Assembly (NCBI GenBank): GCA_034190875.2
Contig: CM067343.1
Span: forward strand, 36,464,920 to 36,528,919
Source: Urechis unicinctus
Lineage: Eukaryota > Annelida > Polychaeta > Xenopneusta > Urechidae
Direction: 5' to 3'
DNA: 64,000 nt
Positions 12,211 through 25,796 of this stretch are shown one piece after another; positions within the stretch are counted from its first letter, which is position 1; each line of letters opens with the position of its first letter. The notes below the pieces were generated by a model, which did not search any database, was not told where the DNA came from, and saw nothing but the letters and a program-made list of their open reading frames with translations. A program made the position numbers and the translations under genes.

Positions 12211-15200
12211 GTTGAGAGCATTAAATGCTAGGCATTTGCACATTAAGTGACCTGTCAGAGCTTGACTTGACATTTGCATCGCATTTATTACCGCACGGAA
12301 CTCTGACTGACAAATGGAAATATAGTATTCCTGTTCAAATAGTTCATCACCGAATGAATTTTAATTTAATGAAAGCCATAGTATAAGATTAACAACTCAT
12401 TCAAATAGTGACAGCCACGGTGGCTATTCCTAATCACACTGATTGGTATGCATTGGTTGTCAAAGCCTCTTGAGTTATACATTATACCACATGATGTCAT
12501 TATTTAGGTTGATTTAGCGCGTAGCGCAATACCGATTGTAGAATATGATTTTATCCAAATTTGATCACCCATGAAAACATTTTGTTTTCACCGAAAATAT
12601 ATTGTTTTCTGTTTACAGAACCAATTGATTTTCTTTATATTGGTGAAAGTTGTATTAATGCCAACGTGATATGTAGTCTAATGACTGCTCAATTTCAATT
12701 TATCACAGTCAAAACCCGATAGCATATGACAGTTTGCTCGCATATTTCTCAGAGCACCATTTTCATAATAGCACTCGCTGTATTATTATTGCAGACGACC
12801 CACCCAACAGCTTGTAATTGGTCTATTGTTGTTCTTGTTGTAGCAAATCAATGATACCAGTTGGCTTGTTTTTATACTTTTGTACGTGCACTTTAGCGGA
12901 TGTAAGTCAGTGCAACCCAAATAGTGATGGCGCTTGTATCATATAATGAGAATCACAGAAAAGACGCAGTATATTTAAAAGACGAAATGTGTCACCAAGG
13001 ATGAGTAACTACTCAGATTGGTGGTCCGTGTAGAGAATAAAAAACATTCGTGGACATGATGGTTGTTTCAAGAGAGTGACAGATGGTTACGCAGAGACTC
13101 TCATATTAATTAAGCTGCATATCTGCACATTTGCTATGATGTAAATAACCAACATATATATATCGAAGCTGTTGTTGTTGTTGTTATTTCAAGTATAGCA
13201 GTTCGGCAACTAGAGGCCATGTACTGCTAATAGTTATGCCCATATTGCATTCAATTATCAAAGATTGCTCGACATTGTCGGTTTGTATTCATTTGTGGGA
13301 CACTGTTCCAATGTGCAGAGCAAGAGAAGATCAGCATCCCATTTCCCCTGCATATTAAATATACCTTTATGTTTACCAAACGATTATACCCATGCGTGCT
13401 ACAACCGGAAAATCCTAAATATTTTGCAAACATGGTAATGTACCCAGTGGAAACAAAACGACTAACCATTTAGATTACCGGGAATTAAGATATCCAATGA
13501 TGGATGCATGAAAGGTCAATTGACCATGTATACAGACATATTAACATCTTCAGGACTCGTAATCCGAGCAAATTCCTGTAGGGGCCTCAGCTAATCAATA
13601 GCTAGAAACAACTCGTATCAGCGTAGCAGTTAAATTTATATTAAAGTCAGTTGATTCTCAGTTTAAGTAGAGAAAGGTCTGCAAATGAATATTTATATCA
13701 CAAGCATAAGAGAGTTGTGAATTCTTGCATCCATGATACTCTATTACTGTGCCTCTTTGTTTTGAGGCTTAATATTAGTTATTTTGACCTCCAAGATGTT
13801 GTCGATCTAACATTATACTGTGGGAAGAATGCTGATTAGATGTACACAATATATAACAAGCATTAAACAATAATTTGCTTCCGTGTGATGCGTGAAGTTA
13901 AACCATAATGGTTATGTTAGAGAATAACAGTAAAGTAGGTGCAGTAGTATAATAATGTGGGAGCTGTTTGCGAAACGAGCAGATAAAAATGTGTCTTCAT
14001 TGTATCGATAGGAAATATCTTAATTTACGCACAAATTATAGTGCAACATATTGCAAACAATAATTGCACTTGCACTTCCTGTGCAACTTCCTGTAGTTTG
14101 ATGAGGTTTCCGCATTATGCGACCATGTGCAAAACACATGTTGTATAAGAAGTACGGTTCGAGTTAGCATGTTGCAGTCTGTGTTTAGATAGGTCTATAG
14201 CTGTCGCATATAACCAACTACAGAGTGATGAAAATAATCCTCGTGTTGCGGATTTCGAAGAATTCATGATGACAAACATTATTAAAGAATGTCTTCAGAC
14301 CTGACCTTTGACACGGTAGGATAGTACTGCAGGTATACTTAAAGCTCTCTGGATAAATAATCATGTGTGAGTTAGGATCATCATTTTCTAGCGAGCGTCG
14401 TGGTTACAGCTGATTGTAAGTGGCAAGTAATAGTAATACTGTCAAACTGACAAACCACCAGCTGCGAGCAAAAACTACAACTATTTGCAATGAACATGCA
14501 ATTGTTAATTGATTTATTGTCATTGCAAATGTGAGATAAATGATAGTTGCAGGTGCTTTTTCGTTTATTTATCTTATCAAAAGTATAATGCCCTAGATAC
14601 GACAAATGTGTCATGATAACAAGGACATTTTTGAATCATCCAATTAACTAATTGCAATGTGTTATATGTATTGCTTATTGATAGTAACTACAACTTATTG
14701 CCTCGACCATCGTAATAGAGAGTCCCTACCACAACGACAAAATCCATCACTTCATATATATAATTGTCTATGTGGGCGTAACGAGGATGGTACGGAGATG
14801 ACATGTTCCGTAACATTTACCAGACGGTAAAAACAAAAGCATCTGCGACGTGTCAGGCGAATAAGTCATGACACCCTGCTCCCTGTAAATGTCCACTAAT
14901 CTGTGGCTGATCCGTTTAGTAAATTTAATCATGATGTCTTTACAAAGCACCAGATCGAATGAAAAGGATAATGCAGCTCGAGTTAATGGTACTTAAAACA
15001 TTCGCTGTGATAGATGCATTGAGATGTTTCGTCATTGGAATTTACATGTGCATGAGTAACTGCCGCAGTTAGCTACCGCCTAATGGCAGTCGAGGGAGCC
15101 ACAAGAGGTCGAAAAAGATATAGTAGAAGCGGTTTGTTTACTCACATTGGCTAGGGTACATATTTATTGCCAATGTACCGACATAATTATAACCGACGGG

Positions 15201-16969
15201 GACACTTTTACGACTTACTGACCATGTCATATAGCTTGTACTTTGACAGCATCGACATTTATTTAACGAAGATCTTTGTTGTTTTCTTGTGAGGCCCACC
15301 CTTGGTTAGGTATTGACATGTATTGACTGATATACCATTGAAAAGGGACGGGATTTGATTTGATCGGAATACTGGGATGATGTAATTAGGACCGGTGATT
15401 GGTGTTGAGGTAAGGTGGGGGGGATGATGATGATGCATGATGATTAATGTATTCAGTGGGTAGCTGTTGCTATCCAAAGGCCGTCAAAGATGCTTGAAAC
15501 AGTAGACGATACGTTAGATAATAGCTCATTTTTTGGTGTTTCTGTGCCGTAGCTCAGTATGAGTCTCAGCATATGTCTCCCAGGACTGTATATCAGAAGG
15601 CTATCTCAAGAGTGTGTTTGCGGTCGGTGTGTTATGCAGTTGCATGTATATTTCATTGGTGGGATGGTTTCGGGTGGCGAGTTGTGATAAGCTGTCCGGA
15701 GTGCTTTAATTGGTGAGTGCATGGGGGAACGTAAACAATGCTGGGAACTGAAGTTCTGAATGTATACTTTTAATGACGGTACATATAATTTATACAAAAG
15801 TAAATAGCTAAATGGTTATATTTACATAGATTATGAACTTGAACGTGTTCAACGAATGTTCATGATCAGAAATTAACTCTAGGATGTGACTGAATTCAGT
15901 GGTGCTCGATCAAAGAGGGGAAATTCCAAAGGAAATTGACAAATAGACTTTAGCTGGAAAATGTTCTGCTATATAGGGTTGACAGATTGGTTGCAGGCTT
16001 AATGGCGTCTATGAGTACGAAACTATCGATAGGAATCTAAGTCGAATTGCATGGGACAGGCAAAAACTGATGAGTTTAAGATATGACGGAAAACAGAGTA
16101 ACCCCTTACTAACCGTAAAAATGTAATAAAGCATAGATTCTTAACAACAAAGTGGAAAAGATTGAAGGCCTCATTTTAACGCCTAATGAACGTGCATGAT
16201 CAAAGTCCGAAAACGGTATCATTTTCAATAAGTCGAAGTGATATCACTTGTCGGGATGTTGTATTGTGTAATTTTCCAATTGATATCGGCACTTTAGCCG
16301 CACCACGATCAATTCCACTGACGCTAAGAATCAAGTGTGACGACGCATCAATGGTGGTTTTTACTTCACCGTTAGAAGTGTGATTCGTGTTGCTCTAAAT
16401 TCTTATAGTTTTCCACTTTACTCTTCACTTCAGTATTGCACAAATAGTAAAATAACCAATTGTTCCGAAAGCCTATTTTTTTTATATTTAGTCTATAATT
16501 TAAAAACCAGGAGACAATTGTATATTTTTAGTCATGCTATGATTCCAGCGCAAAAACCATGTCAAGAGCAACGTCAAACGAGTGTGAAAAAAGACTTGAA
16601 CTTACGAGGTCAACATCCGCCTTCTAGTAATGAATAAACAGTCAGACGCATTGTCTGTCGGTGTTGACACATTCTCAAACAGCAATTTAATGTTCAAATA
16701 CATTGTCCAATATTTGTTATGACCCTGCTATGCTGGCACAGACATTTCCAAAGATATATGTTGCACTGCTTTCATTTTCTTATAGAATGGTTTTCACCAC
16801 ACTCATGACACTGTAAACACCAAGTAGATGACATAGAAGGTAGAATTGATTGACTGAAAGTCTTTACAAGCGGCTCAAGGAATCTGCATATATAGTGGTA
16901 GTAAGAAAGGTTCAACTCTCATTGTTTGTTTCATATATGTGTAGCGCCTAGCTAGGGATGTATAAGCTC

Positions 16970-19085
16970 AAAGGGATGCATATTGTCATCGGAAGTAAGT
17001 AAGTTTTCTTTAGTGTTGTTTGGAAATCACAGTGATGTTCAATAATCGTCCAATATTAAATATGGCATGAGGTGATTTGTATCTGGAGAATTTAGGCTCT
17101 TATTTCATTCAGCGAAGAGTGATGTCAATCTAATCACATGTGGTGCTGCATGTGATCAGTGTTACTGGAATACTTAATTTCCTCAATTCAGTGGGTATAA
17201 AGAATCGCAGTGAAAGAGATTCAAATATCAAGTCAAGTTGTGATTGGAACTCGAATAGCAGACCAAAGGCGAAGTTTATGTAATTAAATGTAATTAAATG
17301 CTTCAAGTCGCCATTTTCTCGGTAGTATCAAACGCAAAATACGGACGTAAAATGAACAGCAAAATGGTTTGCTGACCAGCGGCATCCTCAAACTACTGCT
17401 TGCTGTCGAGTAAAATGTCAAATATTAGCCTTCACGTGTTTTGTTGTAATTGTGCTCCATGTGTCATTTGTGTGATGCAAGTTCACGCAACCAATATATT
17501 GCTTATACATGGCTTATGATAACTGTTTGTTAGATTTACACAATGCATAGAATTGTGTTAGCTTGATGAAGCATATAAATCCTGTTATCTTCGAACACAT
17601 CTATCATGGTCATGTATTAGTAAATGTGCTAGCAGTCATCTTGAGTGAATTTGTGTCGCATTCTCAGCTCTTGCGTTTAGAATCATTCGGAAGGTCTGTA
17701 TTACAGTTTGAAATGATTGAATGTATGGCTCGACTTCGTTTGCATGTTGTGTAGACCTGAACACGAGTGATGTAGCATTGATGGCTGTACCTGATAATTC
17801 CTTTATCAGTAAAGGTTACCATTATATGAGGGTATACATGAAGGGCCAAGTTATTTATTACCCTACTTCTCTGACTCCATGGTTTGGGCTACGCTGCTGA
17901 CCGCTAAGACTGCGACAACATGAGATATATATCTGGCGCGTCAGATTCGATCTTAGTCATGTTCATCAATCGTTGTGTCCAATCAATGCATAGGTCGTGG
18001 CTGGAATTGGCTTCTCTGGCGCATGACCCCGTAATCGGATTTTGATGTTGACTATAGTTGTGCGCCCTCGGTTATCTGTTATGTCATCTATAATATTGAA
18101 TCGATGTCAAATGCATGGTTACTATGAATCAATAAGCTTATCGGGCTCATTTAAGGATCTGCAGTCAAAATTTTAGTCGGCGCTGTTTTTGAAATGTTTT
18201 GTTTCTTCGCCCCGCCTCGAAATAGTCACGACCTCTCAATCACAAGTGTAGCACACAATACGGCTATTGCGGTGATTGTGTTTGAGTAATGTCGGTGGCT
18301 TTGGTTGCAGCATATACCGCAGATAGAGACGGTACCGTTAATCGAAACGGAGTTAAGCAAAAATGGCGACTGATCTTCGGGAAATGTGACATTGTCCGAT
18401 TAGAGACGGCGACTGAAAGTACCCCACGATGCCTGATTAGAGCATCCTCATCTATGGTTGCTGCATCTGTTGAGAGCAATTGTGGGCCCTGGAATCTGTT
18501 GCCAAAATAAATATCTGAAACATGTATGTGTCCTGCGGCCGGGTACTAGGATATGCAATAAACGGAGAAGTAGTCTGACACATGAACGCAGGTTCAGCCT
18601 CCAGTCCAAAACTGAAACAACCCACTGAGCGACCATTAGTCTTTAGGCGTTGTATTAGTATGATATGGCATAGGTTGGAATTACCACCGTATGATATGCA
18701 ATGTAAGCGTCATATGTAATGACATATGCGATCAATTACAATTGCATTTTATTGAAAGCTGCCTTCAATTCTGTCTGATTTAAAAAAAGGCTGTAACACC
18801 TTCCATCTTAATTTATCAGATAATTATTATTCAATAAGGCTGGTGCGCACGGGGGTTTTATTCGGGGCACCACCAATCTACCCTGGAGACCTGGTTCACC
18901 GTTCTAGGGTAGTTGTGATTTTTGTCTACGTACTTAAGCAATGCTATATATTACCATGCACCAACGATCATTATGTATGAATAATTCAACATTCCTTGGC
19001 GAGAATTGGGGCGACAGGATATTTATTCTATGCAAAATGACTACAGTTTCGTGTTTAAGTTTTCTTATTACAATTTGAAAACATT
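16970..19085 (+). repeat. Diverged paralogous block Y, copy A
   Basis: Matches 52500-54695 over its whole length at roughly 75-80% by eye, starting at 'gggatgcatattgtcat' and ending near 'gtttaagtt'. Near 18250-18520 a minus-strand open frame (GHIHVSDI... to IRHRGVLSV) stays open in all three Y copies. However, the differences are spread evenly over the three codon positions, so I see no sign of protein-level selection. Identity to the copy at 25797 is far higher because of the later tandem duplication. Confidence 0.85.
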
Positions 19086-19440
19086 AATGCAATGAGCCAG
19101 ATCGTTTCTGCCGGCGCAGATCCTTCAATCTTGGAACTAAACGCGCAATTTGGAAATCATAGAAATACACAGTCCCCTATTAGTACTATAGCTCATCAGA
19201 TGTTTAAACTCATTTCGCAATCTACCCCATTGATATTTGATGATCTGAATACCGACACACTCTTATCGGTATGGCATCTTCACCTCAACTTGTTTGTTAA
19301 CCTTTTCAATGGGGTATAAACTCTGTTTAGTTCCATTTAAAGCACTTCGTATCAATAACGACCTCTCGACACCACCAAAAGCAAAATGCTCTCAACGTGT
19401 TAACGTCTAGAACACTCAGCGAAAATAATGTGATTGACTA

Positions 19441-19960
19441 CAAGTATATTACCCTCCAAAGTTATTAAAAGATTATCTGGGGATTTTTGTTTATTGAATA
19501 TCATATATTTTGATTAATTTACATTGAGTGACAGCTTATTGGCTTTGAACCAAGTTGTCAGATTAGGATGCTCATGGTTAACAACGTTTATGGTTTCATT
19601 AACATTTGTATTATTGCAGTATATGGTGGTGCCGTCAGCATTTAGGATGTATTTTAGGAGAGGGGAAATATATAAAAATAGATAATATAGGGCCCTGTTG
19701 AGAGCCTTATGGCACATTCTCTATATTTTACCTCATGTTTCTTCGAGTTAAGTACCTTTGCATCCAAACCAATGCTAAGCCCCGGATGCCATAGTGGCAT
19801 AGTTTCCTGCAAATATATCATGGTCAGTAGTATCAAAGCCTTTTTGAGATCTATGATAACACTGATTGCCGTGTCATTGTTGTTCATGGCTTTTATTATA
19901 TCATCAACAAGTTCTACAAGTGTATGAGTCTCCGGATATTTAGTTGTTGTTATCTACTCG
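19441..19960 (-). mobile_element. LINE reverse-transcriptase fragment (copy B), cut by duplication junction
   Basis: Same LINE as at 10590-11130. This copy keeps the upstream part: HTLVELVDDIIKAMNN, then VIIDLKKA (about 19831-19860), which is the first catalytic aspartate block. The catalytic YADD has become NADG (about 19620-19642). The region normally holding VPQGSILGP is damaged. Reading toward the LINE 3' end, the fragment stops abruptly at 19441, exactly at the tandem-duplication junction, and unrelated copy A sequence follows. The LINE was therefore already inserted and decayed when the duplication happened. Confidence 0.88.
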
Positions 19961-20839
19961 CATTGCACCCTAAACATGTACACGTGTTGGTTAACATAAT
20001 GGGCGCGCAAACACTTTGGCGATGTAAAGTATCCGCGCAATGTAGATGCGATTTTGTAACAGATCATGTTTGCATATCGATCAGTTATGGATTGGTGCAA
20101 AAAAATCGGTCCAAACAAAGAATACCCCATTAATCACCGCAAGGCGTCAGTGATAGCGGCCGTTTCTTATTCTTCTCTCGCTGTTTTGGAATATATATGC
20201 CCTAGACAATTCGCTGTCGAAACCGCTTTAGACCGGTAATGGGTACCGGTCAAGCACAATGAAAAATAGATGTTCCCAGGATGCAGATGGTGTTTATTTT
20301 ATATTATTCCTATGGTTCACTTGGTATTATTTGAATATGCTCAACAATACACAAATAGCACTCGTGCTGTATAGTGAATTTCACATGATGGCAGTGCTAA
20401 CACGCTACCTTTTTCTCGATCCACAAAAACCAATCATGTTTTCAAAGTGCTGAATGAGTCTACCATTATTATGTTTAGCTGGTTACTGGGTTCGATGGCT
20501 GCTTTTGGTGATAACCGGTCATTGTCTTTCTAATACGCATCATATCATGTTAAATCTTATCAATATTGTACTCTGACAAGTGTGATGCCCAGCTGATGTT
20601 AATACATTTCCAGTCTTATAATACAACCAAACATCTTCGTCTCTCTTGTTTTTAATAATCAATCAACTCAATTTGCCACAATTCTAGTGCTCCCGTTAAA
20701 ACCATCCAAAGCCAATCAGTTGTTGAATTAAAACGGCGAACATCAAGTGGATAAGATTTGATTTGGGAACTTAATGCAACTCAAGCATGTACGAAAACGA
20801 TTTCGTCTAAAGTGACAGGGGACACAGACAACGAATGAC

Positions 20840-21030
20840 AGCCAATAACCATAGCAAACATGAGATGATATCCCTGGAGACGACGAAACGTGGCCTGCAT
20901 TCATTATGACACAGGTATCTGACACCAATGATGCGCTTAACTGAATTGTGGCATGTTCTTGGGGGAAATCATATATCAAGGGATAGTAGTTCTAGTCGCT
21001 AGCGACAGGTCAATTTCGTGTCTTTAATAT
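20840..21030 (+). repeat. Piece of old block W, copy B
   Basis: Near-identical to 12020-12200 through the tandem duplication and patchily similar to 59745-59900. Confidence 0.5.
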
Positions 21031-24000
21031 TGTTGAGAGCATTAAATGCCAGGCATTTGCACATTAAGTGACCTGTCAGAGCTTGACTTGACATTTGCAT
21101 CGCATTTATTACCGCACGGAACTCTGACTGACAAACGGAAATATAGTATTCCTGTTCAAATAGTTCATCACCGAATGAATTTCAATTTAATGAAAGCCAC
21201 AGTATAAGATTAACAACTCATTCAAATAGTGACAGCCACGGTGGTTATTCCTGATCACACTGATTGGTATGCATCGGTTTTCAAAGCCTCTTGGGTTATA
21301 CATTATACCACATGATGTCATTATTTATGTTGATTTAGCGCGTAGCGCAATACCGATTGTAGAATATGATTTTATCCAAATCAGATCACCCAGGAAAACA
21401 TTTTGTTTTCACCGAAAATATATTGTTTTCTGTTTACAGAACCAATTGATTTTCTTTATATTGGTGAAATGTGTAGCCTAATGACTGCTCAATTTCAATT
21501 TATCACAGTCAAAACCCGATAGCATATGACAGTTTGCTCGCATTCTTCTCAGAGCACCATTTTCATAATAGCACTCGCTGTATAATTATTGCAGATGACC
21601 CACCCAACAGCTTGTAGTTGGTCTATTGTTGTTCTTGTTGTAGCAAATCAATGATACCAGTTGTTTTTATACTTTTGTACGTGCACTATAGCGGATGTAA
21701 GTCAGTGCAACTCAAATAGTGATGGCGCTTATATCATATAATGAGAATCACAGAAAAGCCGCAGTATATTTAAAAGACGAAATGTGTCACCAAGGATGTG
21801 TAACTACCCAGATTGGTGGTCCGTGTAGAGAATAAATGACATTCGTGGACATGATGTTTGTTTCAAGAGAGTGACAGATGGTTACTCAGAGACTCTCATA
21901 TTAATTAAGCTGCATATCTGCACATTTGCTATGATGTAAATAACCAACATATATATATATCGAAGCTGTTGTTGTTGTTATTTCAGGTATAGCAGTTTCG
22001 GCAACTAGAGGCCATGTACTGCTTATAGTTATGTCCATATTGCATTCAATTATCAAAGATTGTTCGACATTGTAGGTTTGTATTCATTTGTGGGACACTG
22101 TCCCAATGTGCAGAACAAGAGAAGATCGGCATCCCATTTCCCCTGCATATTAAATATACCTTTATGTTTACCAAACGATTATACCCATGCGTGCTACAAC
22201 CGGAAAATCCTAAATGTTTTGCAAACATGGTAATGTAACCAGTGGAAACAAAAAGGCTAACCATTTAGATTACCGGGAATTAAGATATCCAATGATGGAT
22301 GCATAAAAGGTCAATTGACCATGTATACAGACATATTAACATCTTCAGGACTCGTAATCCGAGCAAATTCCTGTAGGGGCCTCAGCTAATCAATAGCTAG
22401 AAACAACTCGTATCAGCGTAGCAGTTAAATTTATTTTAAAGTCAGTTGATTCTCAATTTAAGGAGAGAAAGGTCTGCAAATGAATATTTATATCACAAGC
22501 ATAAGAGAGTTGTGAATTCTTGCATCCATGATATTCTATTACCGTGCCTCTTTGTTTTGAGGCTTAATATTAGTTATGTATGCTAAAGAGGTTGACCTCC
22601 TAGGTGTTGTCAATCTAACACTATACTGCTGATTAGATGTACACAATATATGACAAGCATTAAACAATAATTTGCTTCCGTGTGATGCGTGAAGTTAAAC
22701 CATAATGGTTATGTTAGAGAATAACAGTAAAGTAGGTGCAGTAGTATAATAATGTTGGAGCTGTTTGCGAAACGAGCAGATGGAAATGCGTCTTCATTGT
22801 AGCGATTGGAAACATTTTAATTTACGCACAAATTATAGTGTAACATATTGCAAACAATAATTGCACTTGCACTTCCTATGCAACTTCCTGTAGTTTGATG
22901 AGGTTTCCGCATTATGCGACCATGTGCAAAACACATATTGCATAAGAAGTAAGGTTCGAATTAGCATGTTGCAGTCTGTGTTTAGATAGGTCTATAGCTG
23001 TCGCATATATCCAACTACAGAGTGATGAAAATAATCCTCGTGTTGCGGATTTCGAAGAATTCATGATGACAAACATTATTAAAGAATGTCTTCAGACCTG
23101 ACCTTTGACACGGTAGGATAGTACTGTAGGTATACTTAAAGCTCTCTGGATAAATAATCATGTGTGAGTTAGGATCATCATTTTCCAGCGAGCGTCGTGG
23201 TTAAAGCTGATTGTAAGTGGCAAGTAATAGTAATACTGTCAAACTGACAAACCACCAGCTGCGAGCAAAAACTACAACTATTTGCTATGAACATGCAATT
23301 GTTAATGGATTTATTGTCATTGCAAACGTGAGACAAATGATAGTTGCAGGTGCTTTTTCGTTTATTTATCTTATCAAAAGTATAATGCCCTAGATACGAC
23401 AAATGTGTCATGATAACAAGGACACTTTTGAATCATCCAATTAACTAATTGCAATGTGTTATATGTATTGCTTATTGATAGTAACTACAACTTATTGCCT
23501 CGACCATCGTAATAGAGAGTCCCTACCACAATGACAAAATCCATCACTTCATATATATAATTGTCTATGTGGGCGTAACGAGGATGGTACGGAGGTGACA
23601 TGTTCCGTAACAATTACCAGACGGTAAAAACAATAGCATCTGCGACGTGTCAGGCGAATAAGTCATGACACCCTGCTCCCTGTAAATGTCCACTAATCTG
23701 TGGCTGATCCGTTTAGTGAATTTAATCATGATGTCTTTACAAAGCACCAGATCGAAGGAAAAGGATAATACAGCTCGAGTTAATGGTACTTAAAACATTC
23801 GCTGTGATAGATGCATTGAGATGTTTCGTCATTGGTATTTACATGTGCATGAGTAACTGCCGCAGTTAGCTACCGCCTAATGGCAGTCGAGGGAGCCACA
23901 AGAGGTCGAAAAAGATATAGTAGAAGCGGTTTGTTTACTCACATTGTCTAGGGTGTCGCCTAACGTACATATTTATTGCTAATGTACCGACATAATTATA

Positions 24001-25796
24001 ACCGACGGGGACACTTTTACGACTTACTGACCATGTCATATAGCTTGTACTTTGACAGCATCGACATTTATTTAACGAAGATCTTTGTTGTTTTCTTGTG
24101 AGGCCCACACAAAGCTATCATTCAGCTATTGGTTAGGTATTGACATGTAATGACTGATATACCATTGAAAAGGGACGGGATTTGATTTGATCGGAATACT
24201 GGGATGATGTAATTAGGACCGGTGATTGGTGTTGAGGTAAGGTGGGGGGGATGATGATGACGCATGATGATTAATGTATTCAGTGGGTGGCTGTTGCTAT
24301 CCTGGGGCCGTCAAAGATGCTTGAAACAGTAGACGAGACGTTAAATAATAGCTCACTTTTTGGTGTTTCTGTGCCGTTGCTCAGTATGAGTCTCAGCATA
24401 TGTCTCCCAGGACTGTATATCAGAAGGCTATCTCAAGAGTGTGTTTGCGGTCGGTGTGTTATGCAGTTGCATGTATATTTCATTGGTGGGATGGTTTCGG
24501 GTGGCGAGTTGTGATAAGCTGTCCGGAGTGCTTTAATTGGTGAGTGCATGGGGGAACGTAAACAATGCTGGGAACTGAAGTTCTGAATGTATACTTTTAA
24601 TGACGGTACATATAATTTATACAAAAGTAAATAGCTAAATGGTTATATTTACATAGATTATGAACTTGAACGTGTTCAACGAATGTTCATGATCAGAAAT
24701 TAACTCTAGGATGTGACTGAATTCAGTGGTGCTCGATCAAAGAGGGGAAATTCCAAAGGAAATTGACAAATAGACTTTAGCTGGAAAATGTTCTGCTATA
24801 TAGGGTTGACCGATTGGTTGCAGGCTTAATGGCGTCTATGAGTACGAAACTATCGATAGGAATCTAAGTCGAATTGCATGGGAGAGGCAAAAACTGATGA
24901 GTATAAGATATGACGGAAAACAGAGTAACCCCTTACTAACCGTAAAAATGTAATAAAGCATAGATTCTTAACAACAAAGTGGAAAAGATTGAAGGCCTCA
25001 TTTTAACGCCCAATGAACGTGCATGATCAAAGTCCGAAAACGGTATCATTTTCAATAAGTCGAAGTGATATCACTTGTCGGGATGTTGTATTGTGTAATT
25101 TTCCAATTGATATCGGCACTTTAGCCGCACCACGATCAATTCCACTGACGCTAAGAATCAAGTGTGACGACGCATCAATGGTGATTTTTACTTCACCGTT
25201 AGAAGTGTGATTCGTGTTGCTCTAAATTCTTATAGTTTTCCACTTTACTCTTCACTTCAGTATTGCACAAATAGTAAAATAACCAATTGTTCCGAAAGCC
25301 TATTTTTTTTATATTTAGTCTATAATTTAAAAACCAGGAGACAATTGTATATTTTTAGTCATGCTATGATTCCAGCGCAAAAACCATGTCAAGAGCAACG
25401 TCAAACGAGTGTGAAAAAAGACTTGAACTTACGAGGTCAACATCCGCCTTCTAGTAATGAATAAACAGTCAGACGCATTGTCTGTCGGTGTTGACACATT
25501 CTCAAACAGCAATTTAATGTTCAAATACATTGTCCAATATTTGTTATGACCCTGCTATGCTGGCACAGACATTTCCAAAGATATATGTTGCACTGCTTTC
25601 ATTTTCTTATAGAATGGTTTTCACCACACTCATGACACTGTAAACACCAAGTAGATGACATAGAAGGTAGAATTGATTGACTGAAAGTCTTTACAAGCGG
25701 CTCAAGGAATCTGCATATATAGTGGTAGTAAGAAAGGTTCAACTCTCATTGTTTGTTTCATATATGTGTAGCGCCTAGCTAGGGATGTATAAGCTC

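Larger units (their letters stand above)
10682..19440 (+). repeat. Tandem segmental duplication, copy A (about 8.76 kb)
   Basis: Direct repeat of 19441-28257. The offset is 8759 at the left edge and 8817 at the right edge. Most of the difference comes from the 59-bp segment missing here at about 11060-11065. CAAG precedes the repeated sequence at 10682-10685, occurs at the junction (19441-19444), and closes copy B at 28258-28261. Identity by eye is about 96% in the left half, above 99% over about 15600-17900, lower near 18640-18900, then about 99% to the end. It contains LINE sequence, part of old block W (12000-12210), a trace of X (about 15060) and old block Y (16970-19085). No gene was recognised inside. 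Confidence 0.95.

Noticed and set aside
14150-14170. B-box-like 'ggttcgag' in copy A, near 22951 in copy B
   Set aside because: No matching A box upstream and no tRNA stems; copy B differs at the key positions.
16186-16637. Paired frames (65 and 85 codons) identical in both tandem copies at 16.2-16.6 and 25.0-25.5 kb
   Set aside because: Their conservation only reflects the recent duplication and the high-identity tract; non-coding sequence around them is equally identical.
18264-18479. Possible conserved protein (IRHRGVLSV...) in the Y copies
   Set aside because: Substitutions between 18.4, 27.2 and 53.9 kb are spread evenly over codon positions and amino acids change freely; kept only as a finding about missing indels.
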